This document shows positions 9,946 to 19,481 of a stretch of DNA of 64,000 nt, one piece after another (position 1 is the stretch's first letter; each line of letters begins with the position of its first letter). The notes below the pieces were generated by a model, which saw nothing but the letters and a program-made list of their open reading frames with translations, searched no databases and was not told the DNA's origin. The stretch comes from an uncultured Bacteroidia bacterium (lineage in GTDB: Bacteria; Bacteroidota; Bacteroidia; Bacteroidales; Prolixibacteraceae), in assembly GCA_903918045.1 (NCBI GenBank), contig CAIXCY010000273.1, positions 1 through 64,000 of the forward strand, in the 5' to 3' direction. The position numbers and the translations under genes were made by a program.

Positions 9946-10455
9946 TTACATTGAAATGATCCCCTTTTGGCCCAGCTCAATAACTTCAAGATCTTTAATT
10001 ATCGTCTTATCAATTGAGAAACGGATTAAAGTCCGGACCTGATGAAATCCCTGGATTCCCGCCGCTCCCGGATTAATATGCAGTAATTGGTACTTGGGGT
10101 CGTAAATGACCTTAAGAATATGTGAATGGCCCGAAATAAATAATTTTGGATTAGCTAAATTAATCTCTTTTCGGGCTTCCGAAGTATAATGTCCCGGATA
10201 TCCACCAATATGAAGGATCAATACTTCAACCTCTTCACAATAAAAGCGAAGTATTAGCGGATATTGCTGACGCAAAGCTGCTCCATCAATATTCCCCGAA
10301 ACAGCCCGCAAAGGCTTTATGGCAGACAACTTTTGAGCTGTTTCCAAATTTCCGATATCACCCGCATGCCAGATCTCGTCACAATCATTAAGAAAAGTTA
10401 GAATCCTGTCATCCAAATATCCGTGAGTATCAGAAAGTAATCCAATCCGTTTCAT
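9946..10455 (-). CDS. YfcE/MJ0936-type metallophosphoesterase
   Basis: LLSDTHGYLD, WHAGDIGN, SGNIDG, ISGHSHI, NPGAAG motifs. Confidence 0.9.
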   Translation of the reverse strand: MKRIGLLSDTHGYLDDRILTFLNDCDEIWHAGDIGNLETAQKLSAIKPLRAVSGNIDGAALRQQYPLILRFYCEEVEVLILHIGGYPGHYTSEARKEINLANPKLFISGHSHILKVIYDPKYQLLHINPGAAGIQGFHQVRTLIRFSIDKTIIKDLEVIELGQKGIISM

Positions 10456-10497
10456 AAAAACACGATTTCAAAAATTATGAACAGCTGATTTTAATAC

Positions 10498-10533
10498 AAA
10501 AAAACAGAGATTGCCAAATGACAATCTCTGTTT
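10498..10533 (-). terminator. Terminator of the OmpA-family gene
   Basis: aaacagagattg-ccaaatga-caatctctgttt with T run on the minus strand. Confidence 0.8.
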
Positions 10534-10575
10534 ATATCTATTGTTCCCCTGAAAAATAATCAGGTGAAATTTTAA

Positions 10576-11721
10576 TTATTCAATAATGATGGTTTCTGTT
10601 CTGCGGTTAAGTGCATGTTCAGCTTTAGTACATGGAACGCCATCTTTACATTTGTTTACTAATTGGGTTTCTCCGAATGCCTGAGCATTAATCCTTGAAC
10701 TTGCAATTCCCTTACCGTTAAGATACTCAATAACTGATTTTCCACGTTTTTCAGAAAGCTTCATGTTATAGCTTGCAGGACCTCTTGAGTCGGTATGAGA
10801 TTTAAGGTCAACATTTACAGTTGCATTTTCATTCATATCCTTAGCTAGACGATCAAGATCAGCGGTTGCTTTAGAATCAAGATTCCACTTATCAAATGCG
10901 AAATAAACTTTATAAGCATTACCAATAACTGCTGGCTTAACTTTTACTACTGGTTTTGGTTCTGGTTTTGGCTCTGGTTTTGGTTCTGGTTTTGGTTCTG
11001 GCTTTGGAGCTTCAACAACAGGAGCAGGCTTTTTAGCTTTTCCTAAGGTGAAAGACAAACCTGCATAAGTATAAAGCTTTGTGCCATTAACAGAAGGGTT
11101 TGAATTGCTTGTAGTTGGACGGGTCGTACGACCGTCTAGCCTGTCACCATGAATCCAGCTCCATTGGGTTCCTAAATTCAGTCTAACCTTGTCACTGATC
11201 TTATACGATACACCTGCACCCAGCGGAACAGTAGGAAATTCAACTTTACTGTCGGTATAATCAAGACCTGATTTATTATTAACATGAGTTGCTCCAACAC
11301 CCAATTTTGCAAATAAATACAATTTTCTGTCAAACTTATTTTTCGATAGTAAATTGTTAATGTTCCAAACCGTATTAACATCAAATTCAGTTGTTAAAGT
11401 TTTGAAACTATAATCTAAATAGGTTTTATCAAACCCGTGATAACCAGTGCCTTCAAGGGAATTATGATTAAACCCGAATTCCAATGCAAAAACATGCGAA
11501 AAATTCTTTTTGATGAGAGCACCAAACCCGAATTTACCTTGACTATCTGCATCACTATATGGTGACCAATTATGCATATTATATTCTCCGGCAAAATTGC
11601 CAACACCAGCATTTACTCCAAACTCCCATTTATTGAATGGTTCTGATTTTGATTTATCTTGGGCAAATGTAAAAGTGCAGAAAGCAAGAATTACTGCAAC
11701 GATTAAAATTAGTTTTTTCAT
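10576..11721 (-). CDS. OmpA-family outer-membrane protein with Pro-Glu-Pro-Lys linker
   Basis: Signal peptide MKKLILIVAVILAFCTFTFAQ, beta-barrel, PEPKPEPKPEPKPEPKP linker, OmpA C-terminal motif LKSHTDSRGPASYNMKLSEKRGKSV. The track start at 11796 is probably too early. Confidence 0.9.
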   Translation of the reverse strand: MKKLILIVAVILAFCTFTFAQDKSKSEPFNKWEFGVNAGVGNFAGEYNMHNWSPYSDADSQGKFGFGALIKKNFSHVFALEFGFNHNSLEGTGYHGFDKTYLDYSFKTLTTEFDVNTVWNINNLLSKNKFDRKLYLFAKLGVGATHVNNKSGLDYTDSKVEFPTVPLGAGVSYKISDKVRLNLGTQWSWIHGDRLDGRTTRPTTSNSNPSVNGTKLYTYAGLSFTLGKAKKPAPVVEAPKPEPKPEPKPEPKPEPKPVVKVKPAVIGNAYKVYFAFDKWNLDSKATADLDRLAKDMNENATVNVDLKSHTDSRGPASYNMKLSEKRGKSVIEYLNGKGIASSRINAQAFGETQLVNKCKDGVPCTKAEHALNRRTETIIIE

Positions 11722-12206
11722 AATAATTTGTTTTAATTTTTTCACTAAAAATGATATTGTAGGTAATAAGGATTTAAAAATAACTTTATGTTGCAAATAT
11801 AGTTAAAATAAAGAAACTTTACGTGTTTTCTCATGTTAATTTTTCACTAATTTTAACATATATGAATTTAAAATTCCAATTAATGATCTTATTATCCAAA
11901 TGTAAAAAACAGTTTTAATAAAGGATATAAAATTCTAATCTAAATTACCTATTCTTAATTAGATATCATTCCAGTTGACTATAATTTTTATGAACATTCA
12001 AGAAAAAAAGAATACTCGGCCATACCTCTGTATATCAGAATTATAAAATATTTGATTTACATAAAATAACAATATTGTTAATAAATCAATCTTATAAACC
12101 TAAAATTAAGGTGATTTAATGGATGAATAAAATGCTGAATATTGAATGAATAACCGGAAAAGAGACTAATTTTACCCTTTGTTTCCTGACAAAAATAACT
12201 ATTTGG

Positions 12207-12845
12207 ATGGCTTTAAAGAATGAACAAACACCTGAAGAGGAGCGATTGAACGTATTAACCCATGCATTTGGCTTTATAGTCGCTGTTTTTGCAGTAATTT
12301 ACCTGTTATATAATGCCCTGCAGGGAGGAATTCATTTAAGATTTTTAACCTATCTTGTTTATAGTATCGGATTATTAACGCTTTATCTTGCTTCCTCTCT
12401 TTACCATGGGGCAACCGATCCGGTGCGAAAAAAGTTACTAAATATTTTTGACCATTCAGCGATATATCTGCTTATAGCTGGCACCTATACACCAATTACA
12501 ATGCTGACAATTAAGGGTTTATGGGGGTTGGTAATCCTTGTGATTGTATGGTCGATAGCAGCTGTCGGGATAATTCTAAAACTTTACTTTACAGGCCGAT
12601 ATCCTAAGTTATCAACTGCCACCTATGTTTTAATGGGATGGGTGATAATCATCGCGATAAAGCCATTAATCACCAGTATGGTTCTACCCGGGTTGCTCTG
12701 GCTATTGGCTGGCGGAATATTTTATACTTTCGGAGCCGCCCTCTATCAGCGAAAATCGATGAAATTTAATCATGTAATCTTCCACGTTTTTGTCATATTG
12801 GGTAGTTTATGTCATTATATCGTCATTTTAAATTATACCCACTAA
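12207..12845 (+). CDS. Hemolysin III / PAQR-family membrane protein
   Basis: ERLNVLTHAFGF, SSLYHGA, FDHSAIYLLIAGTYTP motifs and seven predicted TM segments. Confidence 0.92.
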   Translation: MALKNEQTPEEERLNVLTHAFGFIVAVFAVIYLLYNALQGGIHLRFLTYLVYSIGLLTLYLASSLYHGATDPVRKKLLNIFDHSAIYLLIAGTYTPITMLTIKGLWGLVILVIVWSIAAVGIILKLYFTGRYPKLSTATYVLMGWVIIIAIKPLITSMVLPGLLWLLAGGIFYTFGAALYQRKSMKFNHVIFHVFVILGSLCHYIVILNYTH

Positions 12846-12850
12846 TTTAT

Positions 12851-13558
12851 TTATCTTCCTTTAGCCAACCTGATCTTTCTGTAAAGGCAGGTTTTAAGTT
12901 CACATAATTCACATTCATAGGCAGTTCGTCGGACCTCTTTTCCAAAACCTATAACTCCGCTCAATGATTTGGCAGGTTCCATTAAACACGATTCAGAAAG
13001 TTTAATTCCGCAAAAATTTTCAGGGAATAGCTTGAAAAATTGTTTTTGCTCGCTTAATGCCCATCCACAATATCCCGGGCTATACCTATTTGCCAATCTT
13101 TTACCCATTAGCAACAGCTCAATTTCCAATATGCTCTGAATTTTCTCAATTGTTGCTTCAACAGTAAGCGAACCGATTATATCCAGAATATACCCTTCCA
13201 TAAATTCACCAGCTGCCATAAGCTGCTTGCTTTTATCACCAATTCCGGCGCCGGCAGTACAAATAAATAGAGCGCCACCTTCTGCATTTCTCAGTTGCCG
13301 GGCGATTTTTTCACCTATTGAAAAAGTAACGCCTTCAATAGTAAAGGCTCCTGAACGAATCAATGAGAACTGTTCAGAAACCAGAAGGCTTCCTTTGATA
13401 TCACACAATCCGGCGCTATGATTAAGGGCAGAGGCTATCATTTCAGGAAACGGATCAGGTGATTCTCCTCTGGGATAGCCCATTGCCTCTTCAACGTCTT
13501 GGACCGTGAGATTAAGTTCCAAAAACGAAAAAGTGAAATTCTTTGCTGCTGCCGACAT
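12851..13558 (-). CDS. Vitamin B12-dependent methionine synthase activation-domain-like protein
   Basis: YSPGYCGWALSEQKQFFKLFP and C-terminal CELCELKTCLYRK; operonic with a homocysteine S-methyltransferase. Confidence 0.85.
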   Translation of the reverse strand: MSAAAKNFTFSFLELNLTVQDVEEAMGYPRGESPDPFPEMIASALNHSAGLCDIKGSLLVSEQFSLIRSGAFTIEGVTFSIGEKIARQLRNAEGGALFICTAGAGIGDKSKQLMAAGEFMEGYILDIIGSLTVEATIEKIQSILEIELLLMGKRLANRYSPGYCGWALSEQKQFFKLFPENFCGIKLSESCLMEPAKSLSGVIGFGKEVRRTAYECELCELKTCLYRKIRLAKGR

Positions 13559-13581
13559 ACGCTTTTGAATATTATCCTTCC

Positions 13582-14469
13582 TTAATTTGATCTCTTATTG
13601 ACAACCTGTGCAATCTGGTGGATATGTTCCGGGGTAGTGCCGCAGCAACCGCCAATTATATTTACACCCGCCTCAAGAATTGCTCCAACAAATCCAGCAG
13701 TTTGTTCAGGTGTCTCCGGGAAGAGGGTCGTCCCCAGGTGATAAACAGGCATCCCTGCATTAGCATGTACCAATATTGGAATTTGTCCATTGCAAGACCT
13801 TATCTCATTTACTATTTGAATCATCCCCTCTATTCCGTTTCCACAATTTGCGCCAATAATATCAACCCCTTCGGTAGCAAGTTCGGTAACCATATCAGTG
13901 GGTGAGACACCCATCATCGAACGGAATTCACCTTCCGGCGTTTTTTGGAATGTCATTGTGCAGATCACCTCTCGCGATGTGTTTTCTTTGGCTGCCTTAA
14001 CTGCCAAACGTGCTTCATCCAGATCAGTCATTGTCTCAATAATTATGGCATCCACCCCCCCCTTTTCAAGTGCAATAACCTGTTCTTTGAACGATTCGTA
14101 AACCTCTTCCGGAGTCACTTCCCCCATCATCAGAATCTTACCGGTCGGCCCTACAGATCCCAGAACAAACTTGTCACCGGCAGCTTTCCTGGATAGCGCT
14201 GCCGCGGCCTCATTCAACTCGGCAGCCCGAAAACCTAATCCATAATGGGCTAATTTAAGACTGCTGCCGCCAAAACTGTTCGTTTCAACCATGTCTGCCC
14301 CCGCATCAAGATAACTTTTGGCAATATCGAATACGGCTTCAGGATATTCTATATTCCAGAGTTCAGGACACTGGCCCGATTGAAGCCCTTTTGCATGAAG
14401 GAAAGTTCCCCAGGCGCCATCTGAGACCAGAATTTTTCCCTCCTTGAGGCGATCTGTAATTTTTCCCAT
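13582..14469 (-). CDS. Homocysteine S-methyltransferase family protein
   Basis: SDGAWGTFLHAKGL, ETNSFGG, GANCGNG and GGCCGTTPEH zinc-cysteine motifs. Confidence 0.92.
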   Translation of the reverse strand: MGKITDRLKEGKILVSDGAWGTFLHAKGLQSGQCPELWNIEYPEAVFDIAKSYLDAGADMVETNSFGGSSLKLAHYGLGFRAAELNEAAAALSRKAAGDKFVLGSVGPTGKILMMGEVTPEEVYESFKEQVIALEKGGVDAIIIETMTDLDEARLAVKAAKENTSREVICTMTFQKTPEGEFRSMMGVSPTDMVTELATEGVDIIGANCGNGIEGMIQIVNEIRSCNGQIPILVHANAGMPVYHLGTTLFPETPEQTAGFVGAILEAGVNIIGGCCGTTPEHIHQIAQVVNKRSN

Positions 14470-14499
14470 TTTCTATATCTTTTTTAAAGGTTAATCTAA

Positions 14500-15495
14500 T
14501 TATATTGATGCGGTTCGCATTGCCATGAGATTTTGAACTGGCGTAGTCACAATAATCTCGCATCCGGCCGACAAAATAAATCTCTTGCCCCTCTCCTTTT
14601 TGCATACTAATTTACAGGCTGTAATAATTTCATCTTCACCTTTATCCTTTACAAAGCGGGGGTCAATATTTCCACACCGAATAACCTCCTCCCCCATGAT
14701 CTCAAAGGCCTTCAAAGGATCAACCTGCCAGTCAAGGTCAAAAATATCGATCACAAGATCATTGATTGACGGAAGCAGGTGGGTGATATCCCCGCAAATA
14801 TGCAATTTGACCATGGCGCCACACTGATGAATAAAACTGATTAATTCCCGATGCCGTTCCTTCACGAAGATTGAGTATGTTTCAGGATCAACCTGAGAAC
14901 AGATGGCATCTCCAATTCCAATAATGTCACAACCCGCCTCTATTTGTGCCCTGGCAAAATCCTTTGCCATCAGCAAACATTTATCCAACAGTATATTTGC
15001 ATTGTCGGGATCCATCATCGTCATAACCATAAATTGCTCAATACCCGCCAGATCACAAGCCTCAGCCATAGGCCCCTCGATCCAGCCAAACACCGGAACT
15101 TTGCCATTCACCCGTTTTGCCAATAATTCGGCTCCGAGAATACGGTCAAGAGTCCTTTCACACTTATACACATCGGGCCTGCCCAGGATTCTTATATCCG
15201 ATTCTGTAGTGATTACATAATTCAGACAACGGGGGACTCCTTCCGGAATAAATTCAATCCTGGCACCAAAAGCGCTTGTCTCCCGATACGGATCAGAGAT
15301 TAATCCCACCATGTCCATATCAAAATCATCAAGAGCACGAAGGTTGGCTTCTACCAGGAATCGGTAATCCGAAGCAAACCTGGCATAATTACCACCGGCA
15401 TACCTTGCAATAAAGTGCATTAAAATTGGTGCAAACAGCGTCTTTCCCGACTCTTCACTAGTGGAAATATACTGTAAAAACTCCTTTTTATTCAT
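14500..15495 (-). CDS. UroD-fold corrinoid methyltransferase, MtaA/CmuA-like
   Basis: UroD-like fold motifs with predicted zinc ligands KLHICGDI (HxC) and SAGCEI (C). Confidence 0.85.
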   Translation of the reverse strand: MNKKEFLQYISTSEESGKTLFAPILMHFIARYAGGNYARFASDYRFLVEANLRALDDFDMDMVGLISDPYRETSAFGARIEFIPEGVPRCLNYVITTESDIRILGRPDVYKCERTLDRILGAELLAKRVNGKVPVFGWIEGPMAEACDLAGIEQFMVMTMMDPDNANILLDKCLLMAKDFARAQIEAGCDIIGIGDAICSQVDPETYSIFVKERHRELISFIHQCGAMVKLHICGDITHLLPSINDLVIDIFDLDWQVDPLKAFEIMGEEVIRCGNIDPRFVKDKGEDEIITACKLVCKKERGKRFILSAGCEIIVTTPVQNLMAMRTASI

Positions 15496-15548
15496 TTTTT
15501 CCTTCCAATTTCTTTTTCTGAATCCTTTTCAACAAAAGCTAAAATCGG

Positions 15549-16430
15549 TTACTTCTCCAGCTCATATCGCTTCTTATAACTCTTCCACGTATTCAGTGAT
15601 CGGGTCAGGGTTTCAGCAGCATCACCTTTAAGATTGTAGCATTGTAACCCTATAGGTCCCTTATAACCATTGTCAATTAATAACTTAACAAAGCGATATG
15701 TATCAAAGGATCCCTGACCTAAAGGCTGAATCAAACGGTCCCAATCCATATTCCGGGTATCCCCATCATCGGCACCGCAAATATTAACGGCAACCAACCA
15801 TGGTGTAAACTCCTTTATCGTGGTTTCAATTCCCTCCGCCCCCTCTACTTTAAGCAAATGGCAAAGGTTCATCGAAGCTCCAAAATTAGGACGGTTGACA
15901 AGTTTAGCTAACTTTACACTGATTGCCACGGTTTCGCAATAAGTTGATACATGCGGATACAGACATAGTTTAATACCATATTGGACTGCAAAATCGGAGA
16001 GATCCTTTAATATTCCGGTCAGAACCTGATCTCCCCTAGTCCTGTTTTCTTTAAAATCAATTGAACTAACCTGAAAATAGATTAGTGATCCCCTGTCCAT
16101 AGCTTTAATCATTGATTTAATCTCATCGGATGAGGGATTAAACGGCTTTCCTTCCTGCCCGAAATTCAATGAGATATAGTTGACAGGCATCATTAGTCCA
16201 TTGTGAGTAAGTGCCTTTTTAAGTTCAAAGAAATCGCTCAATCCGAATCCCTCCAATGCTTCAAATCCTATTGATTTTAAAAGTGATGCCTTTCCATGCG
16301 CACTTAAAGGGGCATTCTTAAACGATCCCAGGGTATTTTGTACATAAAAGATATTGTTTATCCTCTTTTGGCCAGAAGAAATTAAAGTGCCAGGAATCAG
16401 AAAGAAGATAATCAAAATCCAGTTTTTCAT
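15549..16430 (-). CDS. Secreted sugar phosphate isomerase/epimerase-like TIM barrel
   Basis: N-terminal signal peptide, LSDFAVQYGIKLCLYPH, NFGASMNLCHLLK, GYKGPIGLQCYN motifs. Confidence 0.8.
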   Translation of the reverse strand: MKNWILIIFFLIPGTLISSGQKRINNIFYVQNTLGSFKNAPLSAHGKASLLKSIGFEALEGFGLSDFFELKKALTHNGLMMPVNYISLNFGQEGKPFNPSSDEIKSMIKAMDRGSLIYFQVSSIDFKENRTRGDQVLTGILKDLSDFAVQYGIKLCLYPHVSTYCETVAISVKLAKLVNRPNFGASMNLCHLLKVEGAEGIETTIKEFTPWLVAVNICGADDGDTRNMDWDRLIQPLGQGSFDTYRFVKLLIDNGYKGPIGLQCYNLKGDAAETLTRSLNTWKSYKKRYELEK

Positions 16431-16444
16431 TTATTTACACTTTG

Positions 16445-17734
16445 TCAATAGGTATAATCAGGACAAATTTTAGCGTAACTCCACTTTTCTCTCATCTCCC
16501 GTTTTCTGAATTTATCAGCTTCAGGATCATTTACAAAATTCTCATCCTTGCAATTCCACGTCAATTTCCGGTTTAATTTTAAAGCCGCATTTCCGCAATG
16601 AAGTAATGTACTGGTACGGTGTCCTGACTCCGCGGTATAGATGGGTTTGCGGTGGCTCTTTATACCTTGAAGGAAATCAATAAATTCATCATTTGCGGTA
16701 GGTAATGTGACCGTTCGATTGGTTAGGTCAAAGATTTTTTCATTACTGGCAGTCGGTTTATTGTTCCACCCGACAGACTCAACCCACCCTTCATCGCCAA
16801 TGATCCGGATTGAGGCATCGCCACTTTTGACCCGCATGGATAAATTATTGGAATACTTATAGTTTAAATCGAATTTATATGCTGTGTTAAAAATTCCATC
16901 CTTATAATACAGTGTTTCACCTTCGGGAGTAACTTCTGTTGGACCCGTAAATTCGTAGCCGGCAGCCAATTGGGCAGTATCGCAATAGTGAGCGCCCCAA
17001 TCGGTTAACAACCCACCACTGAAGGCATCATACCATCTGAAATGATAAAAGGTACGCGAATAGATAAATGGTATTTCGTGTGCAGGTCCTAACCATAAGT
17101 CGTAATCCAGATCTTTTGGAGGTTTAGTTATTTCAAGGTCTTCTTTTGGCAGTTCAGGTACCGGAAGCGAAATTTCGATATGCTTTATTACTCCCAGCCG
17201 TCCGTTTACTGCGACTTCAGCCATCTGGTGGTAGGCTCCCAGAAAACGGTCTTCAACCGAAACCTGATAAAGAACTCCGGTTTTGCTGATTACATCACAC
17301 AGTAATCTACCTTCTGCAATAGTCAAGGTGGGTTTTTCACAACAAATATGTTTCCCTTTTAAGGCTGCCATTATTGTGATGGGTACATGCCAGTGATCGG
17401 GTGTTGAGATTTGAACCGCGTCAATTGATTTGTTTTCCAAAAGCTCCCTGAAATCCTGATATACGATACAACCGGTAGATTTATAAGTATTATTCACAAG
17501 ATTTTTAGCGCTTGTTGCCCGGGAAAGGCTCACATCACAAACGGCAACAACGCGGCAAAGTTCAGGATATTTGAGATAATGCCTTAAATTACGTTCAACT
17601 CCTTGCGATCCAACCCCAATCATTCCTATCGTAATCAGGTCATTAGGATTTTTAATACATCCGGAGCTCAGGTGTATCAGAGACATTCCGGCAGCCGCAA
17701 TACCTGTGTTTTTCAGAAAAGTTCTTCGATCCAT
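16445..17734 (-). CDS. Gfo/Idh/MocA family oxidoreductase with Tat signal
   Basis: MDRRTFLKNTGIAAAG twin-arginine signal, IGMIGVGSQG, CEKPTLTIAEG, GGLLTDWGAHYCDTA. Confidence 0.92.
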   Translation of the reverse strand: MDRRTFLKNTGIAAAGMSLIHLSSGCIKNPNDLITIGMIGVGSQGVERNLRHYLKYPELCRVVAVCDVSLSRATSAKNLVNNTYKSTGCIVYQDFRELLENKSIDAVQISTPDHWHVPITIMAALKGKHICCEKPTLTIAEGRLLCDVISKTGVLYQVSVEDRFLGAYHQMAEVAVNGRLGVIKHIEISLPVPELPKEDLEITKPPKDLDYDLWLGPAHEIPFIYSRTFYHFRWYDAFSGGLLTDWGAHYCDTAQLAAGYEFTGPTEVTPEGETLYYKDGIFNTAYKFDLNYKYSNNLSMRVKSGDASIRIIGDEGWVESVGWNNKPTASNEKIFDLTNRTVTLPTANDEFIDFLQGIKSHRKPIYTAESGHRTSTLLHCGNAALKLNRKLTWNCKDENFVNDPEADKFRKREMREKWSYAKICPDYTY

Positions 17735-17745
17735 ACGCTACGTTT

Positions 17746-19008
17746 TTAGTTTCCGTTAAAATCCCTAATGGCGTCCAGCATCGCGGCGAGGTTCTCGACC
17801 GGGACATTGGCCTGAATATTATGCACAGTGTTAAACACAAATCCGCCATCTCTGGCAAAAATATCACAATTTTCAAGAACCTGTTTCTTTACCGCTGCTG
17901 GAGAACCAAAGGAGAGCATTTTCTGAGTATCCACTCCCCCGCCCCAGAATACGAGATCTTTTCCATAAGTCATTTTAAGATGACGCGGATCCATCCCTTT
18001 GGCATTAATCTGAACAGGATTAATAATGTCAAAACCGGCATCTATAAAAAGGGGCATAAATGATTCAACTGCGCCACACGAGTGTTTAAAACTTTTCCAC
18101 TGGGTATTTTCATGCATCCAGTTATTAATTTTCTTATAATAAGGCAGATACAATTCCTTGAATTGGTCAGGGGAACAAAAGGTTGAATCCTGGGTTCCAA
18201 AATCGGTACCACAGATAAAAACCGCGTCAATACTGTTTCCAACACGTTCATAAATCTTGGCGAAATTATCAATTGCAAGTTGAGTTTGTTTTTCAAAAAC
18301 TGAATGAATATAATCCGGCCGCATAACAGTACTGATATACCATTCTTCAACATCCCTGATTCCTTTAGGATTTTTGAGCTGCATACCAGGAACCAACGCA
18401 ATATCGCCCAATGCTGTTCCGCCAAGGCTGGCAATTACCCCCATTTCGGAAGCAGATAACTGAGCAATTGTCCGTTCCCAGTAATCCAGCGATTCTGAAT
18501 CGATCGGTGCAAACTCCTCGAGGTTATCCTCAGGATTGAGTTTATCCTCTTCAACAGGTTCCTGACGGATTATCGCATCAAAAAAATAGCCGCTTTTTGG
18601 CATGCGGGCACATGGGGCGATACTCTCGACCCCTTCAGTATAGATGAGCAGGCTCCCATCCTCGGCTTTAGTATATTTGAAATCAACAGGAACGAGTAAT
18701 TCCTGTCCCCAGTTTGAAGTAAAGAGTTTCCATTCGCATTCAGTGTTTGCAAAACCAAACATATTATTTTTGCCATAGGCTCCAATTACATCAATTTGCA
18801 TTGCCTCGCGCAAATCCTTATCCACCTCTCCGAGCATCTGAAATGGCTCAACGACTTTTACCGGACGATCTTCCAAACCATAAAATTGCCTTAAATTTTT
18901 AACCGCAAGACAGTGGATTCCCGTCACTGCAGTTCCCCCAAAATCAACAACCAATCGATCGGGCTGTTGATGGCTCAATGTTTTTTTTAGATTCACCCTG
19001 CTATTCAT
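17746..19008 (-). CDS. UroD-family protein, second and divergent methyltransferase-like paralogue
   Basis: FKHSCGAVE, WGGGVDTQ, FNTVHNIQANVPVENLAAML. Confidence 0.85.
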   Translation of the reverse strand: MNSRVNLKKTLSHQQPDRLVVDFGGTAVTGIHCLAVKNLRQFYGLEDRPVKVVEPFQMLGEVDKDLREAMQIDVIGAYGKNNMFGFANTECEWKLFTSNWGQELLVPVDFKYTKAEDGSLLIYTEGVESIAPCARMPKSGYFFDAIIRQEPVEEDKLNPEDNLEEFAPIDSESLDYWERTIAQLSASEMGVIASLGGTALGDIALVPGMQLKNPKGIRDVEEWYISTVMRPDYIHSVFEKQTQLAIDNFAKIYERVGNSIDAVFICGTDFGTQDSTFCSPDQFKELYLPYYKKINNWMHENTQWKSFKHSCGAVESFMPLFIDAGFDIINPVQINAKGMDPRHLKMTYGKDLVFWGGGVDTQKMLSFGSPAAVKKQVLENCDIFARDGGFVFNTVHNIQANVPVENLAAMLDAIRDFNGN

Positions 19009-19247
19009 ACGAGAATTATTTAATCAGGTTAGATTTTAACTCCTTAATCCGGATATTTCGAAATCCAATAGGAGAAACAGCATGTATTCCCTGTAAACCA
19101 TCTGGTTGTTATTAACACCTTTTATAACAAAGAAAACAAAAATTATTGTTCCCGTCAAAATGACCGGATTATTTTTAAAATCCGATTAGAATATAATTAG
19201 GCAGAGATGTTGAACTCAGAGATGAATAATCGAAGGTTTGAGGTTAA

Positions 19248-19293
19248 ATATTTCAACTCTGATAAGCAAAATCGCAAATCAGAGTTGAAATAT
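19248..19293. repeat. 16-bp perfect inverted repeat (hairpin) with 14-nt loop
   Basis: atatttcaactctgat / atcagagttgaaatat at 19248-19263 and 19278-19293. Confidence 0.85.
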
Positions 19294-19481
19294 CCGAACT
19301 AAATACCATTTAAATGGTTCTCTGAGAAGGATTTTCTGAACACAAGGATGGATGAACACAGGTCAAAGTATGGACAACAAACCTGAATTATGGATGATCG
19401 CATCACCGGGTTAGAACAATTGATTTCTCACAGAGTTGAACTTTCGGGATTAGGCCTCTCAGGAAGTTCAGGTAAAGAAGA

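Noticed and set aside
10950-11025. Possible CRISPR-like direct repeats
   Set aside because: In-frame PEPK coding repeat inside an OmpA protein, no spacers and no cas genes.
19009-19481. Cobalamin riboswitch upstream of the methyltransferase operon
   Set aside because: I looked for the B12-box string and its complement by eye and did not see it; the hairpins present do not match the known architecture. Infernal with RF00174 would be decisive.
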